In this document: one piece after another, positions 1 to 10,979 of the stretch | How positions within the stretch are numbered: the stretch's first letter is position 1 | Layout of the letters: every line of letters begins with the position of its first letter | Assembly: GCA_010093485.1 (NCBI GenBank) | Contig: MU001500.1 | Coordinates: 1,911,526 to 1,933,124 of the forward strand | Origin: Karstenula rhodostoma CBS 690.94 | Lineage: Eukaryota > Ascomycota > Dothideomycetes > Pleosporales > Didymosphaeriaceae | Length of the DNA stretch: 21,599 bases | Direction: 5' to 3' | Made by a program: the position numbers and the translations under genes | The notes under the pieces: generated by a model | Told to the model about the DNA's origin: nothing | What the model saw: only the letters and a program-made list of their open reading frames with translations | Database searches by the model: none

Positions 1-690
1 ATATAATCTAATAGGATTTAATACTATCTAGTAGTATTTCTTAATAGCTGCTATAACCTAGGTCAAATTTATAGGGTATTTGGTAGGGTAACCCTAAAGT
101 GAAAGAAAATTATTTTAGGCTATTTTACTCCTATTTACACGAAACCTAAGCAGGCCATATAATCTAATAGGATTTAATACTATCTAGTAGTATTTCTTGA
201 TAGCTGCTATAACCTAGGTTAAATTTATAGGGTATTTAGTAGAGTAACCCTAAAGTGAAAGAAAATTACTTTAGACTATTTTACTCCTATTTATACGAAA
301 CCCGAGTAGGCCATGTAATCTAATAGGATTTAATATTATCTAGTAGTATTTATTAATAGCTACTGTAACCTAGGTTAAATTTATAGTGTATTTGGTAGGG
401 TAACCCTAAAGTAAAAGAAAATCACTTTAGGCTATTTCGCTCCTATTTACACGAAACCCGAGCAGGCTATATAATCTAATAGGATTTAATATTATTTAGT
501 AGTATTTATTAATAGCTGCCGTGACCTAGGTTAAATTTATAGGGTATTTGGTAGGGTAACCCTAAAGTAAAAGAAAATTACTTTAGGCTATTTCGCTCCT
601 ATTTACGCGAAACCCAAGCAGGCCATATAATCTAATAGTATATAATACTATCTAGGAGTATTTCTTAATAGCTCCTATAAACTAGGTTAA
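1..690. repeat. 156-bp tandem satellite array, at least 4.4 copies, truncated by the window edge
   Basis: Units start at 1, 157, 313, 469 and 625, an exact 156-bp spacing with no indels between full copies. The fifth copy decays after about 690. Copies differ almost only by C/T and G/A exchanges (for example gtgaaag versus gtaaaag, aaacccgag versus aaacctaag), the pattern RIP produces. Each unit holds a telomere-like hyphenated palindrome, TAGGGT-A-ACCCTA in copy 1 (84-96), repeated at 396 and 552 and with one change at 240. The first unit starts at the window edge, so the array probably continues upstream. A subtelomeric satellite is the likely reading; no protein-coding content is seen. Confidence 0.96.
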
Positions 691-1020
691 AAAATATTAT
701 ACTACTATTAGCCTCGATTAGGAGCGCTTTAGGGAAAATAAATAGATTCTAGTTAATATAACCTAGATTATTAAGCTTATTACCAAGGTCCCCGTTATAA
801 CCTAACTAAGATAATCGGATTAAGTATATAGTATATTATACCACTAAAATAGTTAAGCCATATTTTCTAATATACCTCTACTAGCTAAGTAATACCCTAG
901 ACCTCTAATAGTGTAATAGTTACCTAAGGGGAAGATAGGTAACCTACTACATCCAAATATATATCTAAGTTTAGTATTACCAGATCGGTATACTTACTAG
1001 ATTTGTCTAAAAAACAGGAT
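691..1020. other. AT-rich spacer, no gene recognised
   Basis: This stretch lies between the satellite array and the first possible reading frame. It is strongly TpA-enriched like the rest of the window. I see no tandem structure, no protein motif and no RNA gene. It could hold the promoter region of the downstream relic, but nothing in the sequence identifies one. Confidence 0.6.
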
Positions 1021-3060
1021 ATTAAGCCTATAACCTAATCTATAAATTATCTATATCTATTCTAGTCCGTGCCTATAATAATACTACTATATTATCTCCC
1101 CTATTAATATTATTATCCCTATATCTTATTATTATTACTATTATTATTATACCGCTTATTTATAAACCCTATACCGCGTCCTTCTAAATCTACTTTTATA
1201 CCCTAACTATACACTACCTTACTACCACTTTCCTGGCCATTATATATGGTTAGTGTCCACGCTTATAAAATTAGTAGGAAGACCTATAGAAAGAAGTTAA
1301 TAGGGTTTATTTTATTCCTGTCTCTAAGCTCTAATAAGAATATAAAACTAGAAGGTATCTATATCTATTTTATATATACTAGAAATAGCGCCTCTATCCT
1401 CTATAATAATACTATAATATCTCTATTATAATCCCTTATAAGCTCGGCCTATTAACTAATTAACTTCTATATTAATTACTTCTTAATCTACTCGTTAGGC
1501 ACACGTCCCCTGGGTATTAAGGTAAAGATACTAACTAAACTAAATATTATCTTAATTATATTCTACCTTACTCCCTAGTCTAATATATCCCTAAATATCC
1601 TCTATATATCCTTATCGCGACTCTTATTAGGTATCCTCCTAAGGTCCTTAGCAAAGGTAATTTTAAATAGTATCTCCTTTATAATATCCCTATAGTTCCT
1701 CCTATATACCCTAGTCCCTTACTCCTAACTATAAAACTTTTTTACTAATCTAATAAAATACTTATATAACTAATCTAGTATCTACTATTAGTATATAAAC
1801 TTAGTAATACTGTTTACCTATATCTTTTATATATTAAAGAACTAGAACTAAAAATTAAACGCCTTATTATCTAATAGAATATCCTACTACTACCCTTTAT
1901 TAGTACTATTTATTGGAGTGCCAGGGGATATATTCTAGCGGTGGGATAAAGCTAATATAGAATTTAATACCCTACTTTAGAATAAGGTACCCTTATTTAC
2001 TAGGACTTTAAATAACTTCCTTTTATAGCGATATTATCGCGCCTATATAAGCCTAATTATCTACTACTTATAGAAGATATCTATAGACCCAACCGCTATA
2101 CCCCTACTAATAAACTTAGTAACTATATTAACCCTAATACTAGGCTATTTATAGTAATAGGACCTATACTAATATTCCTTATTTAATTTACTATTAGGCA
2201 CCTCTATATACTCCTAGTCCTATAAGTTCACGATAGTATTAATTAGGCTATAATTTAAATTATTAACTAGTATCTTATTTATAGCCAGTGTACCCTTTCT
2301 AGTAGTGTACTTCCTCTTCCTCTATAATATTATAAAGTGTCTCTTAACTACCTTAAGCTATTATTCTTATTATTATTAGCTAAGCTTATCTCCTTCCTAT
2401 CCCCTCTTCTCCTTAAATTACTTACCGCTATCGCCTTCCTACGCCTACCTACCTCCTGGCCTAGCTACATCTTTATCCCGTTAATCTAGATCTTAATATA
2501 TTATATTAACTATCTTCCTTATCTTGGCTTTGGGAATATTAGTAATTATCTAATATAACGCGTCCTCCAGTATTTATATAACTAATACGCTTACTCGGCC
2601 AAAGCTACCCTCCCCTATAGTATATATATATAAGTATATATCCTGGATTTTATTATATACTGCCAGTATAATATTATATTTATTACTCGGCTTCCTATCT
2701 ACTACCTCTACTAGCTATAGCTATAAGAGGCCAGTAAGGGTATAGAGAGAAGCTATAGTAGTAGTTAGATTTAGAGAATAGTTATAGTTATAGTTAGGAG
2801 TACAAAAAAAAAGGCGGTAAAGGAGGAAGGGTATAAGCTTCTAGAGGAAAGGAAAGGCTAGCCCCTAAACTGTGTAGAATTACTAAGCTAATTTTAATCT
2901 TATAGCCGGATCCAAATCTCCCTTAATATAACTACCCCCCTAACCTAACTATAATCCCTAGAATATTTCCTATTAATTTTAGAATCTCTATTAATCCTTA
3001 TCTTTCTCTATTATTATAAGTATTAACTATCCTATACTATATAAAACCTTATCTATATTA
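1021..3060 (+). pseudogene. Possible RIP-degraded reading frame, unrecognised, upstream of the RecQ relic
   Basis: With TAA/TAG read as former Gln/Trp codons, the frame starting at positions congruent to 1 mod 3 stays open for about 2 kb and gives a fairly normal protein, with phrases such as GVPGDIFQRWDKANIEFN near 1915. A stretch at 1246-1431 is free of stops and starts with ATG. The other two plus frames around 1440-1600 contain somewhat more stops. The 3' part (about 2750-2950) is Lys/Arg then Gln/Asn/Pro-rich. No family is recognised. It ends where the RecQ relic begins in the next frame, so it could be an upstream exon, the N-terminal part of the same protein after a frameshift or intron, or a separate gene. 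RIP removes TGA, so openness alone is weak support. Confidence 0.35.
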
Positions 3061-3068
3061 ATATAGAA

Positions 3069-3370
3069 TATGGCCTTATTATTTATATATACTACTACTA
3101 TTATATCCTCCTATTAGACGTTAAATTATACTTTAGGTCTAAGACCTATAAGGATATATCTATTTAGTAATATAGAGAGGTATAGGAACTTATAGATAGT
3201 AAACGTATACAGCTCTACTTATTATAGAATAATATAATCTAGTTAATTATCTTATCTACTACTCCTTCTATAGCCATTAGTAGTATGGTGCCGCCAATAC
3301 CAGGTCTTAAGTGCGATACTTGTAGGATAATATTTAAAAGGGAGATAGTAAATATAATAGAGAATATAAA
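3069..3370 (+). other. DUF3505-like Cys/His N-terminal region of the RecQ relic
   Basis: The segment reads GLIIYIYYYYYILLLDV, then FRSKTYKDIS, and after about 60 codons PGLKCDTCRIIF (CxxC at 3312-3323). In fungal RecQ-like proteins this zone normally has CxxC plus His pairs that make DNA- or metal-binding fingers. Here the first CxxC appears as YxxY and the histidine as Tyr, exactly the TGC-to-TAC and CAC-to-TAC changes RIP makes, whereas the second CxxC survived. The family assignment is from remembered pattern, not a search. Confidence 0.6.
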
Positions 3371-4466
3371 GAACTACCTCTATATAATATATAGGGTTAG
3401 AAGTTATAACTTTAGTATAAATACTTATACTACCACTACTAATATATAGATAATCTACTATTAGGCTATATTCTTATAATATCTCTAACTAAATAGGTAA
3501 GAATTACAGTACTTTAAAGTATAGTGCCCTATACCTTAACCCTATATATTTCCCTTAGTAGTAGATACTAAAGATAAAGAGGAAGGCTAGTTTATAGAGA
3601 TAGATATAGAGGTAGATATAGAGGAGGAAGGGGAAAGCTAATATATACTATATACTATAGCCACTACCTGCTATACTATAGTAGATTAGTTTATATTGTA
3701 GATTAATTAAATATAAGAGAGACTAGACAAGGATATTATTTACTAGTATAGTAAGGTACTGTCTACTACTAAGTATATTATAAACCCCTTCCTTAAATAT
3801 ATAAAGTTCTATAAAGTTATTAGTAATATAGAGTAGGATATAGCGTGGAACTATATATATCTAGCTATCTAGATATACCTAAGGCTTACTCTTCTATAGG
3901 GCACTATAAAGAGTATATTTTAGGTTTAGTAGAATATAGTTATATATAATACCTCCCGCTAGGCCTATATATAGGTTATATAGGAATACCCGAACTATAT
4001 ACCTATAATACCCCTTATATACTACTAAGACTTCTTAGATTATTACTGTAATATAATACTATCTATATTTACCTTCTTCTACTAAGTATTTAAGGTAGGT
4101 CTAGACTATCTACTAATACTAAAGGTATTAGAGATAGTAGAAAGGGCGTAGGAGGGTATCTATATATACCTAGTAGAAGTGGATAGCCCTATTACTATAA
4201 TCCCAGCCATAGCCTATAATTACTAGACTCTAGCTCCCTTAGAATAGGTATATTATAAGTTCTAGCTAGCACTTATATAGTAGACTGCTAGTGGGAGCAA
4301 CTTTAACCTAGTTATTATAATAGTAATTGCGTTTATTACCCTAGACCTATAGAAGTCTAGCTTTAAGTAGGTATATAACTTTATTATAGATATATCTACA
4401 CTAAAGAAATACTACTGTCTTATAGCGTATTAGTACTTTTAGGAGATAATCGTGATACAGCTAGAA

Positions 4467-4592
4467 GAGGGAGATAAAGAGAAGAAAGAGGGAGATAAAG
4501 AGAAGAAAAAGGGAGATAAAGAAGAGGAAGAGGGAGATAAAAAGGAGGAAAAGGGAGATAAAGAGGAGGAAGAGGGAGATAAAGAGGAGGAT
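4467..4592 (+). repeat. 21-bp coding minisatellite, six copies (GDKEEEE heptads)
   Basis: Six consecutive 21-bp units encode EGDKEKK/EGDKEEE-type heptapeptides in the frame of the RecQ relic. The strand is almost pure purine, so it offers few CpA targets and survived RIP; this explains the 99-codon stop-free stretch around it (4452-4751). The repeat probably formed a charged flexible or helical linker between the N-terminal fingers and the middle domain. The near-mirror open frame on the opposite strand (4439-4732, Ser/Pro/Leu-rich) is its shadow. Confidence 0.9.
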
Positions 4593-6149
4593 ATAGGAGC
4601 TACTATAGTAGCCCTAGCTATAGATAATAAGGTAGATAATATTAGTTTAATAGTAGAAGAGGCCGCGTTATTTAGTAATACCTCTACTACTAATATAAAG
4701 GTACTAGTTAATAAGGGAAATATTCTAACCACCTTACAGGATTATAGCTAAAAGGCTAACTAGGAGTTAAGGGACTTTACCTATACTTACCTTAGTACTA
4801 AGTCCTATACCCCTATATTCTAGCTTATTACTATAGGGTATTACCTTAGTGCCTTCTAGTATAGAGATATAGTATAGAGCTTTATATAGTAGAATAGTAA
4901 TAATATTATTATCTATAGTATTAAGATATTATTTAAGGAGTATAAGGATATAGTATAGATATTAGTCTAAAAGGTAGAGGTATTACTTATTAATATTACT
5001 AGCTATAGTAGTATCGTGTCCCTACTACTAATCCCCTAGGACAAGATACTATATAATCTAGGTATCTAAGATAAGGGTTACTCCCCTTTTAAGCTAAGTA
5101 GCCTACCTCTTAATAAGTAGTAAGACTATATAGTTAAGTAGGCCTTTACTACTATTAATACTAGTAAAGTAAAAATAATATCTAGTAATCTAGATAACCA
5201 CGTTAGTATAGATAAGTATAGTATAAAGGTAGGTACCCCTCTAATACCTATTATCTCTCTCTCTCCCCTAACTTACTTATTATAGATATAAGCCTTTCTT
5301 AATACTATCTTCCTACTTATCTACTTTACTAGCGGGTAGCCCGTATACCTAATAAAGCTACTAAGTATTATATATAAAAATTTATCTACTAATAGTACTA
5401 GTAATCTATTCCTATTTCTAGGCCTTATTATAGTTATACCCTATTATTATAAGGGTTATAATAAAGATAAGACTATCTATATAGTATACTATTACCTTTT
5501 ATAACGCGTTAGCTCCCTCCTTATCTAGTATATATAGCTTATCTATCTATTCTACTAGCTTATTACTATAACCATACCCACTAATAGCCTGGCAGCGTTG
5601 TACTACTATTATATATATAGCTACTACCTTTAGAGTAATAAGGTAGGGTATAGGTAGAAGAATAGTTAATAATTTACTATACTTCTTAACTATATAATAT
5701 AATAGATTATAGGGCTGGATATTAATATATTAATACTCTAGTATCTAATAATTACTTTCTAATATTAGTAGGATAAGAAGGTATCTCTACCCTATAGTAT
5801 AAAGGTACTAATAGAAGAATAGATAGAGGCGGTCTAGAAAGAGGAGTATAAGAAAGACTATAAGGTATAGATAGGGTATATACCTACTATCGCGGTAGTA
5901 GTATATACTAAAGAGACGCAGTATATCTTTATATAAATATTTAGCTATAGTTAATCTAATACCTATATATATATCTCCTGTAAGTGGTATAACTACCTCG
6001 ACTTTAATATAAGTAACTTCGATATATAAGGGAATACTAGAGAGAAAGAGGAAAAAGGTAGTAGTAGTAGTAGTATAGACTAGCTAGTAGAATATATTAC
6101 CTCACGTAGCTTAGTAAATATATATAAGCTATTTAGTAATAATACTCCT

Positions 6150-7225
6150 AAGGACTAGGTACTATAGCTAGGGAGCGAGCGGGTACTGGCCTTACTATTT
6201 AAGGGGGTTAGTATAGTGGCCTATATCGCGCCCACTAGCGCTAGTAAGATAAATAGATACCTATTACCTGCCACTACTCTAGAAAGTAACTATAGATAGA
6301 CTATAGTTATTACCCTACTTATTACTATATAGAACGATATTATAAGTAAGTATTATAAACTAAAGATCTATATTAGTATATTTAGAATAAAATAGTTTTA
6401 TAAATTTATATATATTATTATTACCATACCCGAATATATTAATATAGATACCTTTAAGGACTTTATATACCGGCGGCGTATAAATAGCAAGCTAGAGTAT
6501 CTAGTACTAAATAAGTACTACTATATCCTACTCCCTAACTACTAGTATTATAAAGATCTACTTAACCTCTATACCCTAGGCCAATTTAGTATACTAATAC
6601 TCCTGCTCTCGGCTACTATCCCATTTAACTAGCAAGCGCAGGTATATAGTATACTAGCGCTTAATAAGTATATAGAGGTTATATAGGAGCCTACTACTTA
6701 CCCTAACTTATTCTATTAAGCTATTAAGCTAATAGAGAAGTAGGCTATAATATTAATAATAGTATTCTATATTTAGCGTAAGCTATAGTAGTACTATAAG
6801 ATTATTATCTTTATTAGTAGTTATATAGCCTATAAGGACCTCCACGCTAATATAGGTAAGTATAAAAAGTCGTTTATATATTATAGAAAGATAATAGCTA
6901 AGGAAAAGGAGGCAGTATAGAATATATTTAATAAGTATAAGGAAGGTATTATCTTTACTATAAGTATACTTACTACTGGGGCTAACCTTATTAACGTGGA
7001 TATAGTTATCTATTTTAGGGCGCCTAATAACAGTATTAACTGGGGACAGGAGTTTAGGTAGGTAGGATGTAGTAGGAAGCCAGCTATTACCTATATTATA
7101 TATAATAATAGTATATATACCTATATAGATAAGTTTAATAGCTATATAAGATAGGTTATAGATAAGATAATACTCCTAGGTCCTAATAGACCCGCCTATA
7201 TTCGCGTTATATTCGACCAATACTT
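6150..7225 (+). other. RecQ helicase core (two RecA-like lobes) within the relic
   Basis: The ATP-binding lobe carries motif I (6231), the DECH-derived NKYY box (6510) and LLLSATIP (6600). The second lobe carries EGIIFTISILTTGANLINVD with IYFRAP, then WGQEFR-stop-VGCSR, the eroded QExGRxGRxG arginine-finger motif. Two successive changes (CGG to TGG to TAG) account for the stop inside this motif, and CGT to TGT for its Cys. The order and spacing of motifs match RecQ helicases. The Walker A glycine and DExH changes alone would abolish ATPase activity. Confidence 0.85.
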
Positions 7226-7355
7226 TAATAGATAAATAAACTATACTATATATAAACCTAGGGAGTCCCTATATAGCTTCTATACTCCCTCTATTCTAAA
7301 TACCCTATTATATAGGTTTAGGGCTAATATGCCCAATATATCCTTATTAGCCTAG

Positions 7356-8400
7356 GTATTAATACTAACCTTTCTTCTAACGTGTACCCCCTTACCTATA
7401 TAAGCTATAACTTTTTTATAAGCTATACCCTTTTCTATATTAATACCTTTATTTACTCCTATTCTACTATTAGTATATATATACGCGGCCTCTATTACTG
7501 CCTCTTCTACCCTAAGTAGATATAATAGCCCGCTCTATAGTAAGTATATATAAGAACCTTTCCCTTTCCTTCCCCTTCTTATATTATAGTGCTACTAATA
7601 TAGTAAATAGAATCTAGTTCTCCTTCCCTAGCACTTACCCCCACTAATATAAGGATAAAGGTGGTATATATAACTTAAAAGTATAAGAATATATATAATA
7701 GGGTAATCTAATATATCTATAATATAGAAGAAATACTTAGATAGATCTATTATATAGTCTACTACTAATATATAGATTTCTACTCTATATATTTCGCGGT
7801 AGGCCAACCCTTTAACTATATTAAAGGGTCCTGTAGAGGCCTACTATAGGGTAACTATATCTACTTACTATATAACTAGATAGATAATAAAGCCCTACTA
7901 TACTACTACTATCTATACCTACTTCTACTACGTCTATATAATTACTAGTAAGACGAAGACAGCGCGTTCCTTAGTAGGTAAAATAACTATACTACGTACT
8001 AATATTAATATATACTATAGGACCTCTAGATAGCGCTCTAAGTAGTATATAGCCCTACTAAAACGCTATAGCTAGAATATATATCCCTGGCCAGTTATAA
8101 TAGGTTAAAAATAGTAGACTTTATTATATACTTTTTATAACTTATATCTCTATATTTCTATAGCTATATTAGTTAGGTACTATTAGACCTACTATAGTTT
8201 TATAAAATCTACTTTTTACCAGACTTATAGTAATAGCTACTAGTAGTAGAAGAGTAAAGATAGGTATATAAGTTTAAAATAGAGAGGGGTAGGGGCCTAA
8301 CTTAACTAAGGTTAAAGCTAGGTAGTAGTATATTTTAAACCTATAGTAATACTAAAATATCTACCTATAGACCCCCTCTTATATATGGTATATATCTCTA
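7356..8400. other. AT-rich stretch 3' of the RecQ relic, possibly its eroded C terminus
   Basis: After 7355 the RecQ frame meets stops more often and loses recognisable sequence. Another plus frame between about 7620 and 8270 reads acceptably with stops as Gln (for example YKDKGG, IFRGRP, RRRQRV) but matches no family I know. Fungal telomere-linked helicases often carry a Cys-rich tail, which could lie here after a frameshift. No separate gene is supported. Confidence 0.4.
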
Positions 8401-8408
8401 TATATACT

Positions 8409-8450
8409 AGTAAAAGAAAATAATTTAAGCTATTAAAAGCCTATTTATAT
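8409..8450 (+). repeat. Isolated fragment resembling the 156-bp satellite unit
   Basis: The segment beginning agtaaaagaaaa and continuing through aagctatt to cctatttat lines up with the part of the satellite unit that reads agtaaaagaaaattactttag...cctatttac, by eye at roughly 75-80% over 42 bases. Its neighbours do not match the unit. It suggests a dispersed or decayed satellite copy on the far side of the RecQ relic. The match is short and in biased sequence, so chance is possible. Confidence 0.4.
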
Positions 8451-9429
8451 AAAATACTACCTAGGTATAGAATTCTATATATAACCTCGGGACTGAGTAA
8501 TATCCTATATAAAAGGCCTTTTATTAGTAGGGGTATACTACTTTTACTACTAGGGTTAGTATCTCTTTCTTATTAGAGAGTAGTCAACCTTTAGTAGGCG
8601 ATAAATAAGGTCGCGTGTATACTATTAAGCGCTTTAAGCACTAGAGGAAAAAGCTAATAGTAAGTTAGGTTAAGGTTATAAAGGGCTCTTAATGCTTTGG
8701 AATTCTTAATTAAGTAGTAAGTAGGGAGTATGGATGGCGTTTAATAGAGATAATATAAATTTTATATAGTATAATAAAGCGTTTTATAGCTAAGTCTAGC
8801 AGTAGTTTTACCTAAGAAGTAAATAACTCTTTTTTAGGGGTTTTTTTAATTAGTAGTAGTAGTAGTCTATATACTTTCTATTATTTATTAGAATATTTAT
8901 ATTCTTACTCTATACGCTAAAGTTATTTATAAACTAGTGGTTTTCTAGTTGGCTCGTTATAATAGATATTACTACTAGTTTAATAATATAGTACTACTAA
9001 TTAAAGATATAAACCCTTCCTATCTTAACTATAGATAGAGTAAATATAATATAAGAATATACTAAGTCTTAGGGGTAATAGAGCTTGTATTAGGCTTATA
9101 GTAATTATTTTAATAACTATAGAGTAATAAAAATATAGGAAAAAATAACATAAATTCTAGGTCTAAATAACTACTTAGAATAGGTTCGTAATATAGTATT
9201 CCCTTATATAATATATTATATATATATCAACTAGACTCTACTAGTATAGTATATAAACTAGTATAGATATATCTTTATTCTCGCTATTTTTACTCTCCTT
9301 ATTATATTTTAAATACTGTAGCCCTTAATCTTTACTAAAATTCTAAACAAGCGACCCTTACTCCCCTAGTTTCGAAAATTAAAGGGATTAAAGGTGTTCC
9401 CTATTATAAAGTATTATAACTTCCTATTT
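8451..9429. other. Intergenic AT-rich stretch, nothing recognised
   Basis: No protein motif, RNA gene or repeat of note was found on either strand. It includes a short T-rich run followed by a tag trinucleotide tract near 8830-8862 and is otherwise uniformly RIP-like. Confidence 0.55.
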
Positions 9430-9640
9430 TTACCTCCCTTTAGTTTATAAAATCTACTAGTATTTAATAGTACTATCTATAATATTACTTTAGTCTATAG
9501 AGTCTATTAGTACTTAACTAGACTTTCTATTAGCTTGCCTTAGTTTATAGGGTCTATTATTATTTAACCCTACTATAATTTAGTATAAATTTCTATTAAC
9601 TCGTCTTAGTATATAGAATCTACTATAATTTTACAGAACG
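9430..9640 (+). repeat. Left array of ~50-bp repeats (inverted partner at 10470-10730)
   Basis: The phrase tagtttatagagtctact and variants recur at 9441, 9491, 9541 and 9607, that is at 50, 50 and 66 bp, with ctttctattagctcg-type sequence between them. The same units occur in reverse complement in the right array, where they begin with the same ttacctcccyttagtttata phrase. Together they form inverted repeats of about 130-200 bp, most simply the subterminal repeats of a non-autonomous DNA element. No target-site duplication was found. Confidence 0.8.
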
Positions 9641-10469
9641 CTATATTTTATCTTTAGGATTAAAACCTTTAAGTCTCTAGGGATTTATAGCGTTTAGCAC
9701 TTATTACTCTATATAGGCCTCTATTACTTACGTCGCTCCTTTCTTAGATCTATTACCTAGAGTACCTTAATATTATTATCCCTAACTATATTATTATCTC
9801 TAGCTATAGTCTCTAACCTAGACTGCTTACGCTTAAGTTATTGTTAATCCTCCTCCTAGCGCTTCTAATAAGCAAATATACACTAAAGCTATTCTAGGCT
9901 TAAAGTCTAGATTACTTTATTATTATATTTAATTAAGTTAATAGGCTTTAGAGTGTACCTAATAATATATAAGTCCTTAAGAGACTCTATTAAAGATATT
10001 ACTTCTGTATTAAGAATAACTTACTTAAGGAGTAATAGTAGAAGTAGAAGATAGTAAATGGCTTTCTATTATTAGTATACTTAGTATTATAGTAATTAAT
10101 TTCCTTATTAGGTTTACCCTTATTTAGGGTTATTTAAGTTATATTAGTTTATAGAGTCTACTAGAAATTAATTAATATAACTTTCTATTAGCTAGTTATT
10201 AAGTAATATATTAACCCTATAAGGAAACCAAGCTCTATAACCCTTATAGTAGATTTAGGGCCTCCTTAAGAGCTATATATATTGCCCCTATTTAGTGTAA
10301 ACTACTACTAATTTATATTAATTTATAATAGTATTAATGGTATTACTATTTATATTATGGGAAGTAAGTATCCATTATACTAAGTATAAGAAAGTATTAG
10401 ACGCAAAGGCTTTAGAGTTTTTAATAATAGTCTTAGTAAAGTTAGTGGTTACTAGTAAAGTCTTTAGTT
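9641..10469. other. Interior between the inverted 50-bp arrays
   Basis: About 0.83 kb with no recognisable coding motif. One further copy of the repeat unit in left-array orientation lies at 10145-10197 (tagtttatagagtctact, then actttctattagct). The rest is ordinary RIP-like sequence. If the flanking arrays belong to a mobile element, this is its cargo or a deleted internal region. Confidence 0.5.
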
Positions 10470-10730
10470 AATAGTATACTTTATAAATTAAGGTAAGCTA
10501 ATAGAAAGTACTATATAATACTAGTAGACTCTATAGACTAAAGTAACCTCCTAAAATATACTATTAAATACTGGCAGATTCTATAAACTAAGGGGAGGTA
10601 AAATATTTTTTAAATTCTTATACTAGTATACTCTATAAACCGAGACGAGCTAATAGAAAGTACTATTAACTACTAGTAGACTCTATAAATAGAGACGAGT
10701 TAATAGAAAGTTCTACTATACTAATATTAA
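10470..10730 (-). repeat. Right array of ~50-bp repeats, inverted relative to 9430-9640
   Basis: The reverse-complement unit (ctctataaactaagacgag, ctaatagaaagtac) is centred near 10481, 10531, 10581, 10632 and 10682, a regular 50-51 bp period with five units. Sequence runs such as agtttatagaatctgccagt pair with the left array on the opposite strand. It lies just downstream of the 3' end of the SNF2-like relic. Confidence 0.82.
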
Positions 10731-10979
10731 GTAGATAATATCTATATAATATATTATCTCTAGATTCCTAAATAAGTTCTCTATATAGCTATTTAATTAA
10801 TTACTAGTTATATTAATATCTTTTACTAGGATAGGTAGGAAGTTATAGATAGGGTAGTTAAGTAATAGACACGATTCTAGAGTAGGCAGGTAAAAGTATA
10901 AGGAAATATATTAGGTAAAAAGAAGCTATCTATCTATAAAGTTAAAATCTAAAACTATTATATATATACTATATTCTCT

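Larger units (their letters stand above)
3063..7355 (+). pseudogene. RIP-inactivated telomere-linked RecQ-type helicase
   Basis: This is a relic of an SF2 RecQ-type helicase (ATP-dependent DNA unwinding; relatives in fungi lie beside telomeres). One frame holds without indels for about 1430 codons, interrupted by dozens of TAG/TAA. In order: a DUF3505-like Cys/His region (3069-3370); an acidic/Lys repeat (4467-4592); a family middle domain with YYYKGYNKDKT (5442 on), where relatives have YHKGY; then the RecQ core. Motif I is now PTSASKI at 6231-6251, explained by TGAGKT after TpG-to-TpA. The DECH box is now NKYY at 6510-6521. Motif III SAT is intact (6609-6617), motif V LTTGAN is at 6969-6986, and the QExGRxGR motif is eroded at about 7048-7080. 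The tail GPNRPAYIRVIFDQYF also fits the family. The 5' end assumes an ATG-to-ATA change at 3063; the first plausible native stop is 7353-7355, but the C terminus could run further. Confidence 0.85.

Noticed and set aside
1..690. CRISPR array
   Set aside because: Units are 156 bp and repeated over their full length with no unique spacers, and the sequence is fungal in character.
1246..1431. 61-codon open frame starting with ATG, as an independent small gene
   Set aside because: It is a stop-free patch inside a longer degraded frame; no promoter, intron or family supports a separate gene.
4439..4732. 97-codon minus-strand Ser/Pro/Leu-rich open frame
   Set aside because: It is the reverse of the purine-rich GDKEEE repeat, whose complement lacks stops. 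The plus frame is in phase with the RecQ relic.
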